DNA from: Mycolicibacterium alvei
GTDB taxonomy: Bacteria; Actinomycetota; Actinomycetes; Mycobacteriales; Mycobacteriaceae
DNA: 64,000 nucleotides
Assembly (NCBI RefSeq): GCF_010727325.1
Contig: NZ_AP022565.1
Span: 434,001 to 498,000, forward strand
Direction: 5' to 3'
Shown here: positions 55,080-64,000 of the stretch, piece by piece
Layout of the letters: each line of letters starts with the position of its first letter
How positions within the stretch are numbered: position 1 is the stretch's first letter
Program-made: the position numbers and the translations under genes
The notes under the pieces: model-generated
The model's database searches: none
The model's input: only the letters and a program-made list of their open reading frames with translations
Told to the model about the DNA's origin: nothing

Positions 55080-56215
55080 GACTGAGTGCTGACGGTGGGC
55101 TGTGGAGCACCGGTCCGCCGGCCGACGATGTGCCTCTGGTCGCGGTTCTCGAAGTCAGCGGCGCAGTCCTGTCCTGGGTGGTGGATGCGGGTGTCGGTGA
55201 ACCACCGTCCATCACCTTTACCGATCCGGAGCGGGCGGATTGGCTGTGGCGCGTGCTCGGCGAGTCGGGTCATGTCGCGCTCCTGGACGCTCTGCGGCAC
55301 CGGGAGTCCGGGGAGTCGGTGGACCTGGCCGAGGTCGAGGTGCTGCCCGGTACGACGGGTCTCTTGCGGCGCTTGGCAATCGGGCACTGGCTGCGGCGGT
55401 GGTGGCCGGCCAGTGACCGGGATGGCATCGCGGCACTGGAACGCCCGGTACTCGATGCCGAACTGGCATTGCTGACGTTGACCGCCGAGGACTTCTTCAC
55501 CGACGACACCCTGGATTCGGATGTTGCAGGCCTGCTGGCGCCACATCTCGGCGTGTTGAATTCTTTTGCCGGCCAGGGTGATCCGAGGATTGCGGCCCTG
55601 GTCGAGGAATGCCGGGAGCTGGCCGGAGAGATCGGGCTGGACTGGCCCGACACCCTCGATGCGGTGTCGCGGCGCGACGACTACGCCCTGGCGGCGGGTG
55701 CCGCCGACGGATCGGACGGGACCGGCCTGATTGCTCGGGGGACTGCGACCGTGGCCTGGTCGGCGGTGCCACCCGGGGTGTTCGACGCTGCCGAGGGCAC
55801 CGTCGAGTGGTCGGTCAGCGCGGTCGGCGAGCGGGTGCAGGCGCTGGTGCGGGTGGCGCTCGGAGGCCCGGACTCATCGGCGGGTATCGACGTGTGGATA
55901 GGCGACAACGGTTGCGAAGGCGCCGGTTTCCTCGATGCCACGGGTCGTGCGGTACTCGATGTGCATGATCGGCAGGGGCAGCCGGTCACCGAAACCCAGG
56001 CGTGGAACCTGGACTGGTCCCACCTCTCGGTGCGCGTCGGGGCCGCGGGCGCCGCAGAGTCCACATCCGACCGCGACCGGGTGCGGGTGTTCGCCCGGGC
56101 CCGGCTCGCGGCGGGGTCCAATTCGCGGCTCGCCGCGGGGTCCAATTCGCGGCTCGCCGCGGCAGGCGACGATGCCTTCCTGGCCGAGGTGCTGGCCGCC
56201 GAATCCGACTACTGA
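55076..56215 (+). CDS. Conserved unknown protein coupled to the 446-aa protein (379 aa)
   Basis: A 379-aa protein starting at a GTG that overlaps the preceding stop (GTGA). The N-terminal half is alpha/beta. The second half looks beta-rich (GTATVAWSAVPPGVFDAAEGTVEWSV, VRVALGGPDSSAGIDVWIG, LDWSHLSVRVGA). Near the C-terminus the eight-residue motif AAGSNSRL is repeated twice through a 24-bp tandem duplication. It is convergent with the esterase-like gene, 3 bp away. No family recognised. Confidence 0.65.
   Translation: MRLSADGGLWSTGPPADDVPLVAVLEVSGAVLSWVVDAGVGEPPSITFTDPERADWLWRVLGESGHVALLDALRHRESGESVDLAEVEVLPGTTGLLRRLAIGHWLRRWWPASDRDGIAALERPVLDAELALLTLTAEDFFTDDTLDSDVAGLLAPHLGVLNSFAGQGDPRIAALVEECRELAGEIGLDWPDTLDAVSRRDDYALAAGAADGSDGTGLIARGTATVAWSAVPPGVFDAAEGTVEWSVSAVGERVQALVRVALGGPDSSAGIDVWIGDNGCEGAGFLDATGRAVLDVHDRQGQPVTETQAWNLDWSHLSVRVGAAGAAESTSDRDRVRVFARARLAAGSNSRLAAGSNSRLAAAGDDAFLAEVLAAESDY
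56110..56158 (+). repeat. 24-bp in-frame tandem repeat in the 379-aa gene
   Basis: Period 24 (GCGGGGTCCAATTCGCGGCT + CGCC), two full copies, encoding AAGSNSRL twice. Because it keeps frame it may vary in copy number between strains. Confidence 0.8.
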
Positions 56216-56218
56216 GCG

Positions 56219-57601
56219 CTATTTGGCGGCAGTCTGGATGAAGGCCGCTGACGGCGACGATTGCGGCAGTCCGGTTGCGGGCACCTGCGGAGTGCCGAGC
56301 ACGCCGGCCAGCCAGGGCAGGGCCGCCGAGAAGGCGTGGCTGGCGAACGGCCAGTCGTGGGTGCCCTGGTGAGTCACCACCGCACACTCGACGCCGTGTT
56401 TCGAACCGAGCGCACACAGCGTGTTGGCGGCCTTGGCCTGATCGTTGGCGCGGGCTGCGGGCTTACCCGGTGTGGACGTGTCGTTGACGTCGAACCAGCC
56501 GGCCGTCTGGTCGTACGAGCCGTGCCGGTTGATCACAGTGCTCGGGTCGAACGCGTCCCATGCGGCGGCGTTGCCGCCGAACAGGCGGTCGACGGTCTGC
56601 GCCTTGGTCCCCGAGTTCGGGCCGCTGTCACCGGCGATGTCGACGAACGCGCTGAACAGTTCGGGGTGCATGACCGCCAGGTCCACCGCGCAGGTGCCGC
56701 CCATGGACCAGCCGACGATGCCCCAGCCCGAGGCCGCCGGTTTGACCCCGTAGTGGCTGTTCATATACGGGACGACGTCTTTCGTGAGATGGTCGGCAGC
56801 GTTCCCGCGCTTGCCGTTGACACATTCGGTGTCGTTGTTGAAGGTGCCGCCCGGGTCGACGAACGCCAGTACCGGCGCGTACCCGTGGTGGGCGGCGGCG
56901 AAGTCGTCCATCGTCTTGATCACGTTGCCGGCCCGCATCCAGTCGGCCGGGGTGTTGAACTCCCCGCCGATCATCATCACGGTGGGCAACTGCGGAGCAG
57001 GGTTGGAACCGAACCACGCCGGCGGCAGGTACACGTATTCGCCGCGATGCCGGAAACCCGAAGCGGTGTTGGGGATTTCGACGGGGATCACACTGCCTTT
57101 GGCGGGGATGGTGCCCCGGCGCTGCATCGCCGTCACGGTGACCTGATCGGTCTGGTCGGGGAGTGGACCGGCGGTCAACTGGTTCCACGCGGTCTGCACC
57201 CACGGGAAGTAGCCAACCCACAGGTTCAGTGCCAGTGCCGTGCACAACAGGGTCAAAGGCACTGCCATCACAGCGGTTCCGCGCCGCCACCACCGGCTGC
57301 CGCGCCAGCCCGCAGCCAGGACGACGACCGCCACACCCGTCAGCGCGATCCACAGCCACAGGGACCGCGGCGCCGGGTTGCCGGCCAGCCCCTCGGACTC
57401 GATGTACCAGTTGGTGCCCACGACCAGGATCCCGCCGACCGCGGCGGCGAACGGTAGCCAGATGAGTGCCCAGCGGCGGGTACGCCAGCCGATGGCGGCG
57501 ATCAACACCACGGCGGTGATGACTTGGATGCTGGTCGGAACCCAGCCGTGCATCAAGGACAGGTGGTGAGTGAAGGTCACAGCAATATCGTCGCCGCCCA
57601 A
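56219..57601 (-). CDS. Membrane-anchored esterase-like protein (Rv1639c-like)
   Basis: A 460-aa protein. The N-terminal 130 residues hold about four membrane spans. The rest is an extracytoplasmic alpha/beta hydrolase domain related to the esterase D/mycolyltransferase fold: LPTVMMIGGEFNTPADW, the nucleophile elbow GIVGWSMGGTCAVD and a C-terminal HQGTHDWPFASHAF histidine. Position next to lysX matches Rv1639c. The start is uncertain: TTG 57601 or GTG 57580. Substrate unknown; mycolate or lipid ester work at the envelope is an inference. Confidence 0.78.
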   Translation of the reverse strand: MGGDDIAVTFTHHLSLMHGWVPTSIQVITAVVLIAAIGWRTRRWALIWLPFAAAVGGILVVGTNWYIESEGLAGNPAPRSLWLWIALTGVAVVVLAAGWRGSRWWRRGTAVMAVPLTLLCTALALNLWVGYFPWVQTAWNQLTAGPLPDQTDQVTVTAMQRRGTIPAKGSVIPVEIPNTASGFRHRGEYVYLPPAWFGSNPAPQLPTVMMIGGEFNTPADWMRAGNVIKTMDDFAAAHHGYAPVLAFVDPGGTFNNDTECVNGKRGNAADHLTKDVVPYMNSHYGVKPAASGWGIVGWSMGGTCAVDLAVMHPELFSAFVDIAGDSGPNSGTKAQTVDRLFGGNAAAWDAFDPSTVINRHGSYDQTAGWFDVNDTSTPGKPAARANDQAKAANTLCALGSKHGVECAVVTHQGTHDWPFASHAFSAALPWLAGVLGTPQVPATGLPQSSPSAAFIQTAAK

Positions 57602-57627
57602 TCTTGGGATCGGCTGTGAGGAGCCTG

Positions 57628-60600
57628 CTAACGAGGTTTGGCCAGAGGAAACGGCAGCGTTTCGCGGATGCTACGGCCAGTTATCAACATGACCACACGG
57701 TCGACACCCATCCCGAGCCCGCCGGTCGGCGGCATCGCGTACTCCATGGCCTGCAGGAAGTCCTCGTCGAGCTCCATCGCTTCGGGGTCACCGCCGGCGG
57801 CCAGCAACGATTGCTCCTGCAGCCGGCGGCGCTGATCGACGGGGTCGGTCAGCTCGCTGTATGCGGTCCCCAGCTCGACACCCCAGGCCACCAGATCCCA
57901 GCGTTCGGCGAGCCCGGGGGTGCTGCGGTGCGGGCGGGTGAGCGGCGATACCGAGGTCGGGAAATCCTTGTAGAACGTGGGCTCCTCGGTGCGGTCCTCG
58001 ACGAGGTGCTCGTACATCTCCAGGACCACGGCCCCGGCGTCCCAGTGGGTCAGATAAGGGATCTGCGCCGCGTCGCAGAGCCGGCGCAGCGTGGCCAGAT
58101 CCGTCTCGACGGTGACGTGCTCGCCGAGGGCTTCCGATACCGCGTCGTGCACCGTCTTCACCGTCCACTCGCCGGAGATGTCGACCGGCTCGAGGACCCC
58201 GTCGGCACGGGGCCGCCGGAAGACCTGGGCCCCGTTGGCGGCCTGGGCGGCGTTCTGGATCAGCTCGCGGCAACCGTCGATCCACACGTTGTAGTCGGCG
58301 TGGGCCTGGTAGGCCTCCAGCAGGGTGAATTCGGGGTTGTGGCTGAAATCCACGCCTTCGTTGCGGAATGCCCGGCCCAGTTCGAAGACCCGTTCCACAC
58401 CGCCGACGCACAACCGCTTGAGGTAGAGCTCGGGTGCGATCCGCAGATACAGGTCCAGGTCGTAGGCGTTGATGTGGGTCAGGAACGGCCGGGCGTTGGC
58501 GCCGCCGTGGATCTGTTGCAGGATCGGGGTTTCCACCTCCAGGAAACCCTTGGCGTACAACGTTTCCCGGATGGCGTGCAGGGCCCCGCTGCGGGCCCGG
58601 ATCAGGTCCCGGGCTTCGGTGTTGACCGCGAGGTCCACGTAGCGGGCCCGCACCCGGGCCTCCTGGTCGGTCAGGCCCTTCCACTTGTCCGGCAACGGCC
58701 GCAGGCATTTGCCGATCAACCGCCAGCCCTCGACCAGCAGTGACTGGGTGCCATTACGGCTGCGCCCCATCGCACCGCTGACCTCGATCAGATCGCCGAG
58801 GTCGATGGTGGCGGTGAACTCGGCGGTGCCTGCCTGGGTCAGGTGGGCGTTGTCGAGCAGCAACTGCACTTCGCCCGACCAATCGCGCAACTGGGCGAAC
58901 AGCACGCCGCCGTAATCCCGGACCCGCAGGATCCGCCCGGCCACGGTCACGTCTCCGCCGTCAGCGGATTCCAGTGCAGCCGCGACCGTATGGCTGGGAG
59001 CCCGGCCCACGGGATAGGCGTCCACGCCGTCGGCCTGCAACTGCCGCAGCTTGGCCGTTCGGACCCGCACCTGCTCGGGTAACCGCTGCTGATCGTCGTC
59101 GGTCAGATCGTCCCTCAGCCCGGACGGATCGGGTGCGCTGCCGTCGTGGTGTAACCGACCCGAACCCACCAGATTCGCCGGGGCCGCGACGTGTTCGCCG
59201 GTGTGCTGTTTGTTTCGCCGAGAGAACGGCAGCACCAGGAAGCCCTCGGCGATCACCGAGGCCACTCCGACCCGTGGGATCAGGCGGGCATCCTCGTAGC
59301 AGGCGTACCGCGGAACCCACTCGGGCTGGTACTTCATGTTGGAGCGGTACAGCGTCTCCAACTGCCACCACCGGGAGAAGAACACCAGTAGGGCCCGCCA
59401 GAGCCGGGCCACCGGGCCGGCGCCCAGCTGTGCGCCCTGCTGGAAGGCTGACCGGAACATGGCGAAGTTCAGTGAAATCCGGCTGACCCCAATACCTTCG
59501 GACTGCATGCACAGTTCGCTGACCATCAGTTCGATGGTGCCGTTGGGGGACTGTGGGGAGCGGCGCATGACGTCGAGCGAGACACCGTTGGCGCCCCACG
59601 GCACCAGCGACAGCAAGGCGACCACCTCGGGTTCGGAATCGTCTCCGCGCTGCTGTACCGCCTCGACCAGCAGGCAGTCACCGTCGGCCGGGTCACCGAG
59701 CCGGCCCAGTGCCATCGAGAAGCCGCGTTCGGTCTCGGTGTCGCGCCAGGCATCGGCGCGCCGGATCACCTCGGCCATCTCGGCCTGGTCCAGCTCACGG
59801 TGGCGTCGGATCCGTACCGAGGTCCCGGCGCGCCGGGACCGGGTGACCGCCTGGCGCACCGCACGCATGTCGGGCCCGGACAGCCGGAAGGTGTCCGGAT
59901 GCAGGATGGCTTCGTCGCCCAGCTGCAGCGCGTTGAGCCCGGCCGCCCGGAATGCCTCGGCCGCAGCTGAACTGGCACCCATCACACCTGGCGCCCACCC
60001 GTAGGTCTGGCACAGCTGCAACCACGCTGCGATCGCCTGCGGCCACGCCTTGGGATCACCGACCGGATCGCCGCCGGCCAGGCACACGCCCACCTCGACG
60101 CGGTAGGCGATTGCGGCCCGCCCGTTCGGGGCGAATACGACGGACTTGTCGCGCCGGGTGGCGAAGTACCCCAGGGAATCGTTCTTGCCGTAGATCTCCA
60201 ACAGGCCGCGGATCGCCGATTCGTCCTCACCGGTGAGCGCATTGGAGGCCCGTTGTGACTGGAAGAGCACCACTGCCGCGGCCATCAGCGCCAGCGCGCC
60301 GAACAGACCGAAGATGGCGTTGAGGAAGGGGTGCGAATAGCCCTCGAAGACCTCGGTCGGCACGGTGGCGAAGCCGCTGACCCGGTTGACCGCATAGGGC
60401 AGCCGCCATTCCGGGTCGAGGGTGCCGGGGAAGAGTTCCAAGAGTCCCCAGGCGGCCAGGATGCCGATCGCCATGCCCGCGACCAGTACGACGGCCGACT
60501 TGAGCAGGGCGCCGCGGCGCACCTTGGCCCAGAATTGATTGCGGGCCAAGACCAGCGCGGCGATGGCGGCCAGGTGGAACACCACGCCGATGACCTCGCC

Positions 60601-60954
60601 GACATCGTCGGCGACGGGGTCCCCGCCGGTGGCGAGATCGCCGAGGTTCCAGCCGATGGCGCCGACCATGTACAGCACCAGGATCCACCAGGCGATCCGC
60701 TTACGGGCCGCCAGTGCCGCGGCCAGCAGCGCCAGGACGAAGGCCCACGAGAAGCTGGTGTCGGGAAAGTTGAAGATGTAGTCGTTGACGAACTCTCGCG
60801 GCACCTGGATCAACCAGCGCACCGCCGGAGACACACTGGCGATCAGCGACAGGGTGGCGATGACGCCGACGGTCCAACCGGCGGCGGCAGGAACCCACGA
60901 AAACCTCGACGCGGGCTGTATCCCGGTGCGGCGGCCGCGGCTGATAACGGTCAT
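57628..60954 (-). CDS. lysX: LysX: lysyl-phosphatidylglycerol synthase fused to lysyl-tRNA synthetase
   Basis: A 1108-aa bifunctional protein. The N-terminal part has six to seven spans and an MprF-type DUF2156 domain (about residues 240-600; [38 protein letters not shown]) that transfers lysine to phosphatidylglycerol. The C-terminal class II lysyl-tRNA synthetase (OB fold [17 protein letters not shown], motif 2 [16 protein letters not shown], motif 3 [11 protein letters not shown]) supplies lysyl-tRNA. Lysinylated lipids protect against cationic peptides. ATG 60954 is preferred over TTG 60966. Confidence 0.95.
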   Translation of the reverse strand: MTVISRGRRTGIQPASRFSWVPAAAGWTVGVIATLSLIASVSPAVRWLIQVPREFVNDYIFNFPDTSFSWAFVLALLAAALAARKRIAWWILVLYMVGAIGWNLGDLATGGDPVADDVGEVIGVVFHLAAIAALVLARNQFWAKVRRGALLKSAVVLVAGMAIGILAAWGLLELFPGTLDPEWRLPYAVNRVSGFATVPTEVFEGYSHPFLNAIFGLFGALALMAAAVVLFQSQRASNALTGEDESAIRGLLEIYGKNDSLGYFATRRDKSVVFAPNGRAAIAYRVEVGVCLAGGDPVGDPKAWPQAIAAWLQLCQTYGWAPGVMGASSAAAEAFRAAGLNALQLGDEAILHPDTFRLSGPDMRAVRQAVTRSRRAGTSVRIRRHRELDQAEMAEVIRRADAWRDTETERGFSMALGRLGDPADGDCLLVEAVQQRGDDSEPEVVALLSLVPWGANGVSLDVMRRSPQSPNGTIELMVSELCMQSEGIGVSRISLNFAMFRSAFQQGAQLGAGPVARLWRALLVFFSRWWQLETLYRSNMKYQPEWVPRYACYEDARLIPRVGVASVIAEGFLVLPFSRRNKQHTGEHVAAPANLVGSGRLHHDGSAPDPSGLRDDLTDDDQQRLPEQVRVRTAKLRQLQADGVDAYPVGRAPSHTVAAALESADGGDVTVAGRILRVRDYGGVLFAQLRDWSGEVQLLLDNAHLTQAGTAEFTATIDLGDLIEVSGAMGRSRNGTQSLLVEGWRLIGKCLRPLPDKWKGLTDQEARVRARYVDLAVNTEARDLIRARSGALHAIRETLYAKGFLEVETPILQQIHGGANARPFLTHINAYDLDLYLRIAPELYLKRLCVGGVERVFELGRAFRNEGVDFSHNPEFTLLEAYQAHADYNVWIDGCRELIQNAAQAANGAQVFRRPRADGVLEPVDISGEWTVKTVHDAVSEALGEHVTVETDLATLRRLCDAAQIPYLTHWDAGAVVLEMYEHLVEDRTEEPTFYKDFPTSVSPLTRPHRSTPGLAERWDLVAWGVELGTAYSELTDPVDQRRRLQEQSLLAAGGDPEAMELDEDFLQAMEYAMPPTGGLGMGVDRVVMLITGRSIRETLPFPLAKPR

Positions 60955-61021
60955 ACGCCCGGACAATAGGCGGTCAACCCGTCAATTGGGCCGATCGCGC
61001 GCACAGACACCGCCCAACGGA

Positions 61022-61381
61022 TTACCAGACCGGGCCGGTGTACTTCTCGCCCGGACCTTTACCCGGCTCTTCGGGCGCCGCGCTGGCTTCCCGGAATGCC
61101 AGCTGCAGGCTCTTGAGACCGTCGCGCACAGGGCCCGCGTGGGGTCCGAGGTACTCGGCGGAGGCCGTCACCAGACCGGCCAGCGCGGTGATGAGCCGAC
61201 GCGCCTCGTCGAGATCGCGGTGCGGGCTATCCTCGGGGTCTTCGGCAGAAAGCCCGATCTTCTCGGCTGCGGCGCTCATCAACATGACCGCCGCTCGGGT
61301 GATCACTTCCACCGCGGGAATGTCGGCCATGTCCCGTAGCTGCGGAGTCGCTTCGTCGGGCGTTTCGGTCGGATCCGTCAT
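61022..61381 (-). CDS. DUF1844 domain protein
   Basis: A 119-aa soluble protein of the DUF1844 family: DMADIPAVEVITRAAVMLMSAAAEKIGL and DLDEARRLITALAGLV, mainly helical, with an acidic start and a glycine-rich end. It is a conserved neighbour of infC in Actinobacteria, divergent from it. Function unknown. Confidence 0.87.
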   Translation of the reverse strand: MTDPTETPDEATPQLRDMADIPAVEVITRAAVMLMSAAAEKIGLSAEDPEDSPHRDLDEARRLITALAGLVTASAEYLGPHAGPVRDGLKSLQLAFREASAAPEEPGKGPGEKYTGPVW

Positions 61382-61387
61382 GGCTGC

Positions 61388-61645
61388 TAGACTGTCATGC
61401 GCGACCGTCCCGGCTTATGTCAGGGACAGTAAGTGGAGTCCCACTCCCACCGTTGGCCACACTGGTACAACGGTCCGGTCGCCGGTGTCCTCGGACACCG
61501 GTTCTGTGCTTCAGGTTTGGAGTCGCAGGCGGCGCAAGCCGTGATCGGTCGGCATTGGGCCCTGCTGTGAGCAGGGCTTTTCTGTTCTACAGGGCAGAAG
61601 TGCGGATGGGTGGGTCTCCTCAGCAGACCCAACATAGGAGGCCCC
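61388..61645 (+). promoter_or_regulatory. Structured 5' leader of infC-rpmI-rplT
   Basis: A TAGACT box (61388-61393) would start an about 245-nt leader. It contains a perfect 9-bp hairpin CCGGTGTCC/GGACACCGG (61482-61501) and a terminator-like hairpin GCCCTGCT-GTG-AGCAGGGC followed by TTTTCTGTTCT (61559-61587). A third hairpin GGGTCT/AGACCC (61612-61630) ends just before the AGGAGG of infC. The layout suggests transcription attenuation, probably by L20 or another operon product; the ligand is inferred. Confidence 0.6.
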
Positions 61646-62254
61646 ATCAGCACTGAGACCCGCATCAACGAGCGCATCCGCGTACCTGAAGTCCGCCTGA
61701 TCGGACCCGCAGGCGAGCAGGTAGGCATTGTCCGCATCGAAGATGCTCTCCGCGTCGCCGCGGATGCCGATCTCGACCTCGTCGAAGTTGCACCAGCCGC
61801 AAAACCCCCGGTCTGCAAGATCATGGATTACGGCAAGTTCAAGTACGAGACGGCACTCAAGGAGCGCGAGTCTCGCAAGAACCAGCAGCAGACCGTCGTC
61901 AAGGAACAGAAGCTGCGTCCCAAGATCGATGACCACGACTACGAGACGAAGAAGGGCCATGTGGTCCGCTTCCTCGAAGCCGGGTCCAAGGTCAAGGTGA
62001 CCATCATGTTCCGTGGTCGTGAGCAGTCCCGCCCCGAACTCGGGTACCGGTTGCTGCAGCGACTGGGCGCCGATGTCGCCGATTTCGGCTTCGTCGAGAC
62101 GTCAGCCAAGCAGGACGGCCGCAACATGACGATGGTGCTGGCACCGCACCGCGGCGCGAAGACTCGCGCCAAGGCGGCAGAGCAGGCCGAGCGCCCGGGT
62201 GGGCAGCAGGCCGAACCAGCCGCATCAGAAGAACCAGACGTTACGCAGAACTAG
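61646..62254 (+). CDS. infC: Translation initiation factor IF-3 (apparent ATC start)
   Basis: IF3 controls start-codon fidelity and subunit dissociation. The product (202 aa) has the N-domain ([24 protein letters not shown]), linker ([31 protein letters not shown]) and C-domain ([22 protein letters not shown]). The family sequence begins at ISTETR, where the codon is ATC, 4 nt after a perfect AGGAGG. No ATG/GTG/TTG exists there; the nearest upstream start is GTG 61610, before the ribosome site. An unusual start is known for E. coli infC (AUU), where it gives autoregulation. Confidence 0.9.
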   Translation: MSTETRINERIRVPEVRLIGPAGEQVGIVRIEDALRVAADADLDLVEVAPAAKPPVCKIMDYGKFKYETALKERESRKNQQQTVVKEQKLRPKIDDHDYETKKGHVVRFLEAGSKVKVTIMFRGREQSRPELGYRLLQRLGADVADFGFVETSAKQDGRNMTMVLAPHRGAKTRAKAAEQAERPGGQQAEPAASEEPDVTQN

Positions 62255-62277
62255 TTTCAACACAGAACTGAGGACTC

Positions 62278-62472
62278 ATGCCCAAGGCGAAGACCCACAG
62301 CGGAGCATCGAAGCGCTTCCGTAAGACCGGGACCGGCAAGATCGTGCGCCAGAAGGCCGGCCGGCGCCACCTGCTGGAGCACAAGGCGACCAAGCGCACC
62401 CGCCGCCTCGACGGCCGCACCGTCGTGGCAGCCAACGACACCGCGCGTGTCACCAAGATGCTCAACGGCTAG
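62278..62472 (+). CDS. rpmI: 50S ribosomal protein L35
   Basis: A 64-aa basic protein with the L35 signature [21 protein letters not shown]. It lies 23 bp after infC with a TGAGGAC ribosome site and before rplT, the normal infC-rpmI-rplT order. Confidence 0.97.
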   Translation: MPKAKTHSGASKRFRKTGTGKIVRQKAGRRHLLEHKATKRTRRLDGRTVVAANDTARVTKMLNG

Positions 62473-62512
62473 ATCTGCCGCTCCCCGTACCGAACGAGAA
62501 TAGGACCATCCC

Positions 62513-62902
62513 ATGGCACGCGTGAAGCGCGCACTCAACGCCCAGAAGAAGCGGCGTACCGTACTCAAGGCCTCGAAGGGCTACCGGGGCCAGCGGTCCC
62601 GCCTGTACCGCAAGGCCAAGGAACAGCAGCTGCACTCGCTGACCTACGCCTACCGCGACCGGAAGGCCCGTAAGGGTGACTTCCGCAAGCTGTGGATCAC
62701 CCGCATCAACGCGGCTGCCCGCGCCAATGGCGTCACCTACAACCGACTCATCCAGGGCCTCAGGCTCGCCGGGGTCGAGGTGGACCGCAAGAACCTGGCC
62801 GAGATCGCCGTGAGCGACGCCGCCGCGTTCACCGCGCTGGTCGAGCTCGCCAAGGCTGCTCTGCCGGAGGACGTCAACGCTCCTTCCGGAGAGGCCGCCT
62901 GA
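62513..62902 (+). CDS. rplT: 50S ribosomal protein L20
   Basis: A 129-aa L20 protein: [32 protein letters not shown] and [16 protein letters not shown] helices, with a typical C-terminus [13 protein letters not shown]20 binds 23S rRNA early in assembly and in many bacteria represses its own operon by binding the leader. Its TGA overlaps the next gene's probable CTG start. Confidence 0.97.
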   Translation: MARVKRALNAQKKRRTVLKASKGYRGQRSRLYRKAKEQQLHSLTYAYRDRKARKGDFRKLWITRINAAARANGVTYNRLIQGLRLAGVEVDRKNLAEIAVSDAAAFTALVELAKAALPEDVNAPSGEAA

Positions 62903-63669
62903 CGCTCACCGAGCGTTCTGCCCGGGTGGCCGCTGCCGTCAAACTGCAGCGCCACATCGGGCGCCGCCGCGCCGCACGCTTCCTTGCCGAGGGGCCCAAC
63001 CTCGTCGAGGCCGCGTTGCGGCGCGGACTTGTTTCCGAGGTGTTCGCCACCGAAGCTGCCATGGACCGGTTCGCCGCGCTCCTGGCGGACGCACCGGTGC
63101 AGTTGGTCACCGAGCGTGCGGCAAAGGCCTTGTCGGACACCGTGACCCCGGTCGGCCTGGTGGCAGTGTGCCGGCTACCTGAGGTCTCCCTCGATGAGGT
63201 TCTGGCGTCCGAACCCCGGTTGATCGCGGTCCCCGTGCAGATCTCGGAGCCGGGGAACGCCGGTACGTTGATCCGGGCCGCCGACGCGATGGGCGCCGAC
63301 GCGGTGGTGCTGGCCGGCAACAGCGTCGACCCCTACAACAGCAAGTGCCTGCGGTCGTCGGCCGGCAGCATCTTCTCGGTGCCGGTGATCAGCGCGCCCG
63401 ACGAGACCGCAACAATTGTCCGGTTGCAGGCCGCCGGGTTGCAGGTGCTGGCCACCACGGTCGACGGCGAGGTCAGCCTCGACGAGGTGAACCTGGCCGG
63501 ACCCACTGCCTGGCTGTTCGGGCCCGAAGCTCACGGTCTGCCAACTGAATTGGCTGCGGCGGCCGATCACCGGGTGCACATTCCGATGCCCGGACACTCC
63601 GAAAGTCTCAACATTGCCTCGGCGGCGTCGATCTGTCTGTATCAGAGCGCTCGCGCCCACCGTCTTTAG
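62899..63669 (+). CDS. tsnR: TrmH/SpoU family RNA 2'-O-methyltransferase
   Basis: A 256-aa SPOUT methyltransferase. The N-terminal substrate-binding domain starts [37 protein letters not shown]. The trefoil-knot catalytic domain has [31 protein letters not shown] and the knot motif [18 protein letters not shown]. It probably methylates 23S rRNA. The start is uncertain: the conserved N-terminus precedes the first GTG (62926), so the CTG at 62899 overlapping the rplT stop is used here. The gene follows infC-rpmI-rplT as in M. tuberculosis (Rv1644). Confidence 0.88.
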   Translation: MTLTERSARVAAAVKLQRHIGRRRAARFLAEGPNLVEAALRRGLVSEVFATEAAMDRFAALLADAPVQLVTERAAKALSDTVTPVGLVAVCRLPEVSLDEVLASEPRLIAVPVQISEPGNAGTLIRAADAMGADAVVLAGNSVDPYNSKCLRSSAGSIFSVPVISAPDETATIVRLQAAGLQVLATTVDGEVSLDEVNLAGPTAWLFGPEAHGLPTELAAAADHRVHIPMPGHSESLNIASAASICLYQSARAHRL

Positions 63670-63676
63670 CGCCGAA

Positions 63677-63725
63677 TGGCCACTTATCTCACGCTTTTTC
63701 GCGATTCGTGTATCCCAAGTGGCCA
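63677..63725. repeat. Inverted repeat TGGCCACTT ... AAGTGGCCA
   Basis: Perfect 9-bp arms (63677-63685, 63717-63725) 31 bp apart between tsnR and the hemerythrin-like gene. Could be a terminator base or a regulator site; no T-tract follows. Confidence 0.4.
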
Positions 63726-63762
63726 CTCGGCCGATGTGGAACGATGCCGTGGGGAGGTAAGC

Positions 63763-64000
63763 ATGTGTCAATACTGCGGCTGCAGGGATATGCCGTTACT
63801 ACGTGACTACATCGCCGAGCATGAGCGGTCTGTGGACCATGGCCGTGAAGCAGTGCGCGCCCTGGACCGTGGCGACCTGGATACCGCCCGGCGGCTTCTG
63901 GCAGCCATGTACGACGAGCTCAGATCGCACTGGCAAGGCGAGGAGAACGGGCTGTTCGCCGTGATGCACAGCGACGAGCTCTACGCCGAGCACATCGACC
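63763..64000 (+). CDS. Hemerythrin-like (HHE) domain protein, 5' part
   Basis: The frame starts at ATG 63763 behind GGGGAGG and is cut by the window end after 79 codons. It opens with a CxxC-type MCQYCGCRD. Then come helices with metal-type His residues (IAEHERSVDHGREAV) and the HxxxE pattern SHWQGEENGLF, as in hemerythrin HHE domains that bind a di-iron or haem-independent oxygen/NO site. Function cannot be set from this part. Confidence 0.8.
   Translation, partial: MCQYCGCRDMPLLRDYIAEHERSVDHGREAVRALDRGDLDTARRLLAAMYDELRSHWQGEENGLFAVMHSDELYAEHID

Overview
The window is high-GC actinobacterial DNA. Gene content and order match the genus Mycobacterium, most closely a fast-growing (Mycolicibacterium-type) species. 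Many adjacent pairs correspond to M. tuberculosis neighbours: cobIJ-cobH-cobG-cobN, fxsA, lnt/ppm1, rbpA, lppI-lipT, the DUF35/thiolase pair, polA, rpsA, coaE-grpB, uvrB, the Rv1636 stress protein, uvrA, lysX, infC-rpmI-rplT-tsnR. These blocks are joined in an order that differs from M. tuberculosis. lnt and ppm1 are separate overlapping genes here, not the fused Rv2051c form. Many starts fit a leaderless promoter (a TAnnnT box 6-8 nt before ATG/GTG), and I used this to choose several starts.

Layout. 1-7166: cobalamin synthesis genes (cobIJ cut by the window edge, cobH and cobG on minus; cobN on plus behind a large palindrome and a tiny membrane ORF). 7200-12830: two tandem F420/PPOX-type proteins, FxsA, an amidohydrolase, Lnt and Ppm1. 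12840-20310: rbpA with a stress-sigma-type promoter, a zinc-finger-like protein, lipoprotein LppI, esterase LipT, copper amine oxidase, a kinase-like/DUF7064-type fusion and a YggU protein. 20377-33275: DUF35 + thiolase pair under a KstR-like box, polA, a PrsW protease, rpsA, coaE, a FadR-type regulator, a secreted protein, a DUF402 protein and uvrB. 33276-41697: an MFS pump behind a MerR-type promoter, a DUF899 protein, tRNA-Cys, HdeD, a TesB thioesterase, an IS200/IS605 element, a GT-C glycosyltransferase and a universal stress protein.

41714-44587 is an accessory island inserted into the 3' end of a metallo-beta-lactamase-fold hydrolase gene. A 42-bp exact direct repeat bounds it, and the displaced original gene tail is left behind on the far side. 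The island carries a compact, overlapping four-gene operon that looks like an ESX (type VII) secreted pair: an EspC-like partner with a YxxxD signal and a WXG-like protein with a glycine-rich hydrophobic C-terminus. Two small proteins follow, one with three membrane spans. I read this as a possible T7SS toxin/immunity module.

45248-57601 holds uvrA, an AlkZ-like glycosylase, an LpqH-type lipoprotein and a TPR + CHAT (caspase-like) protease pair. Next to these is a pair of tightly coupled unknown genes. 57628-64000 holds lysX, DUF1844, the translation operon infC-rpmI-rplT (with a structured attenuator-like leader and an apparent ATC start for IF3), tsnR and the start of a hemerythrin-like gene.

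The two most interesting candidates for undescribed biology are the island-borne ESX-type cassette and the TPR-CHAT locus. The IS605-type element has an intact TnpB but a TnpA that has lost its HUH segment.
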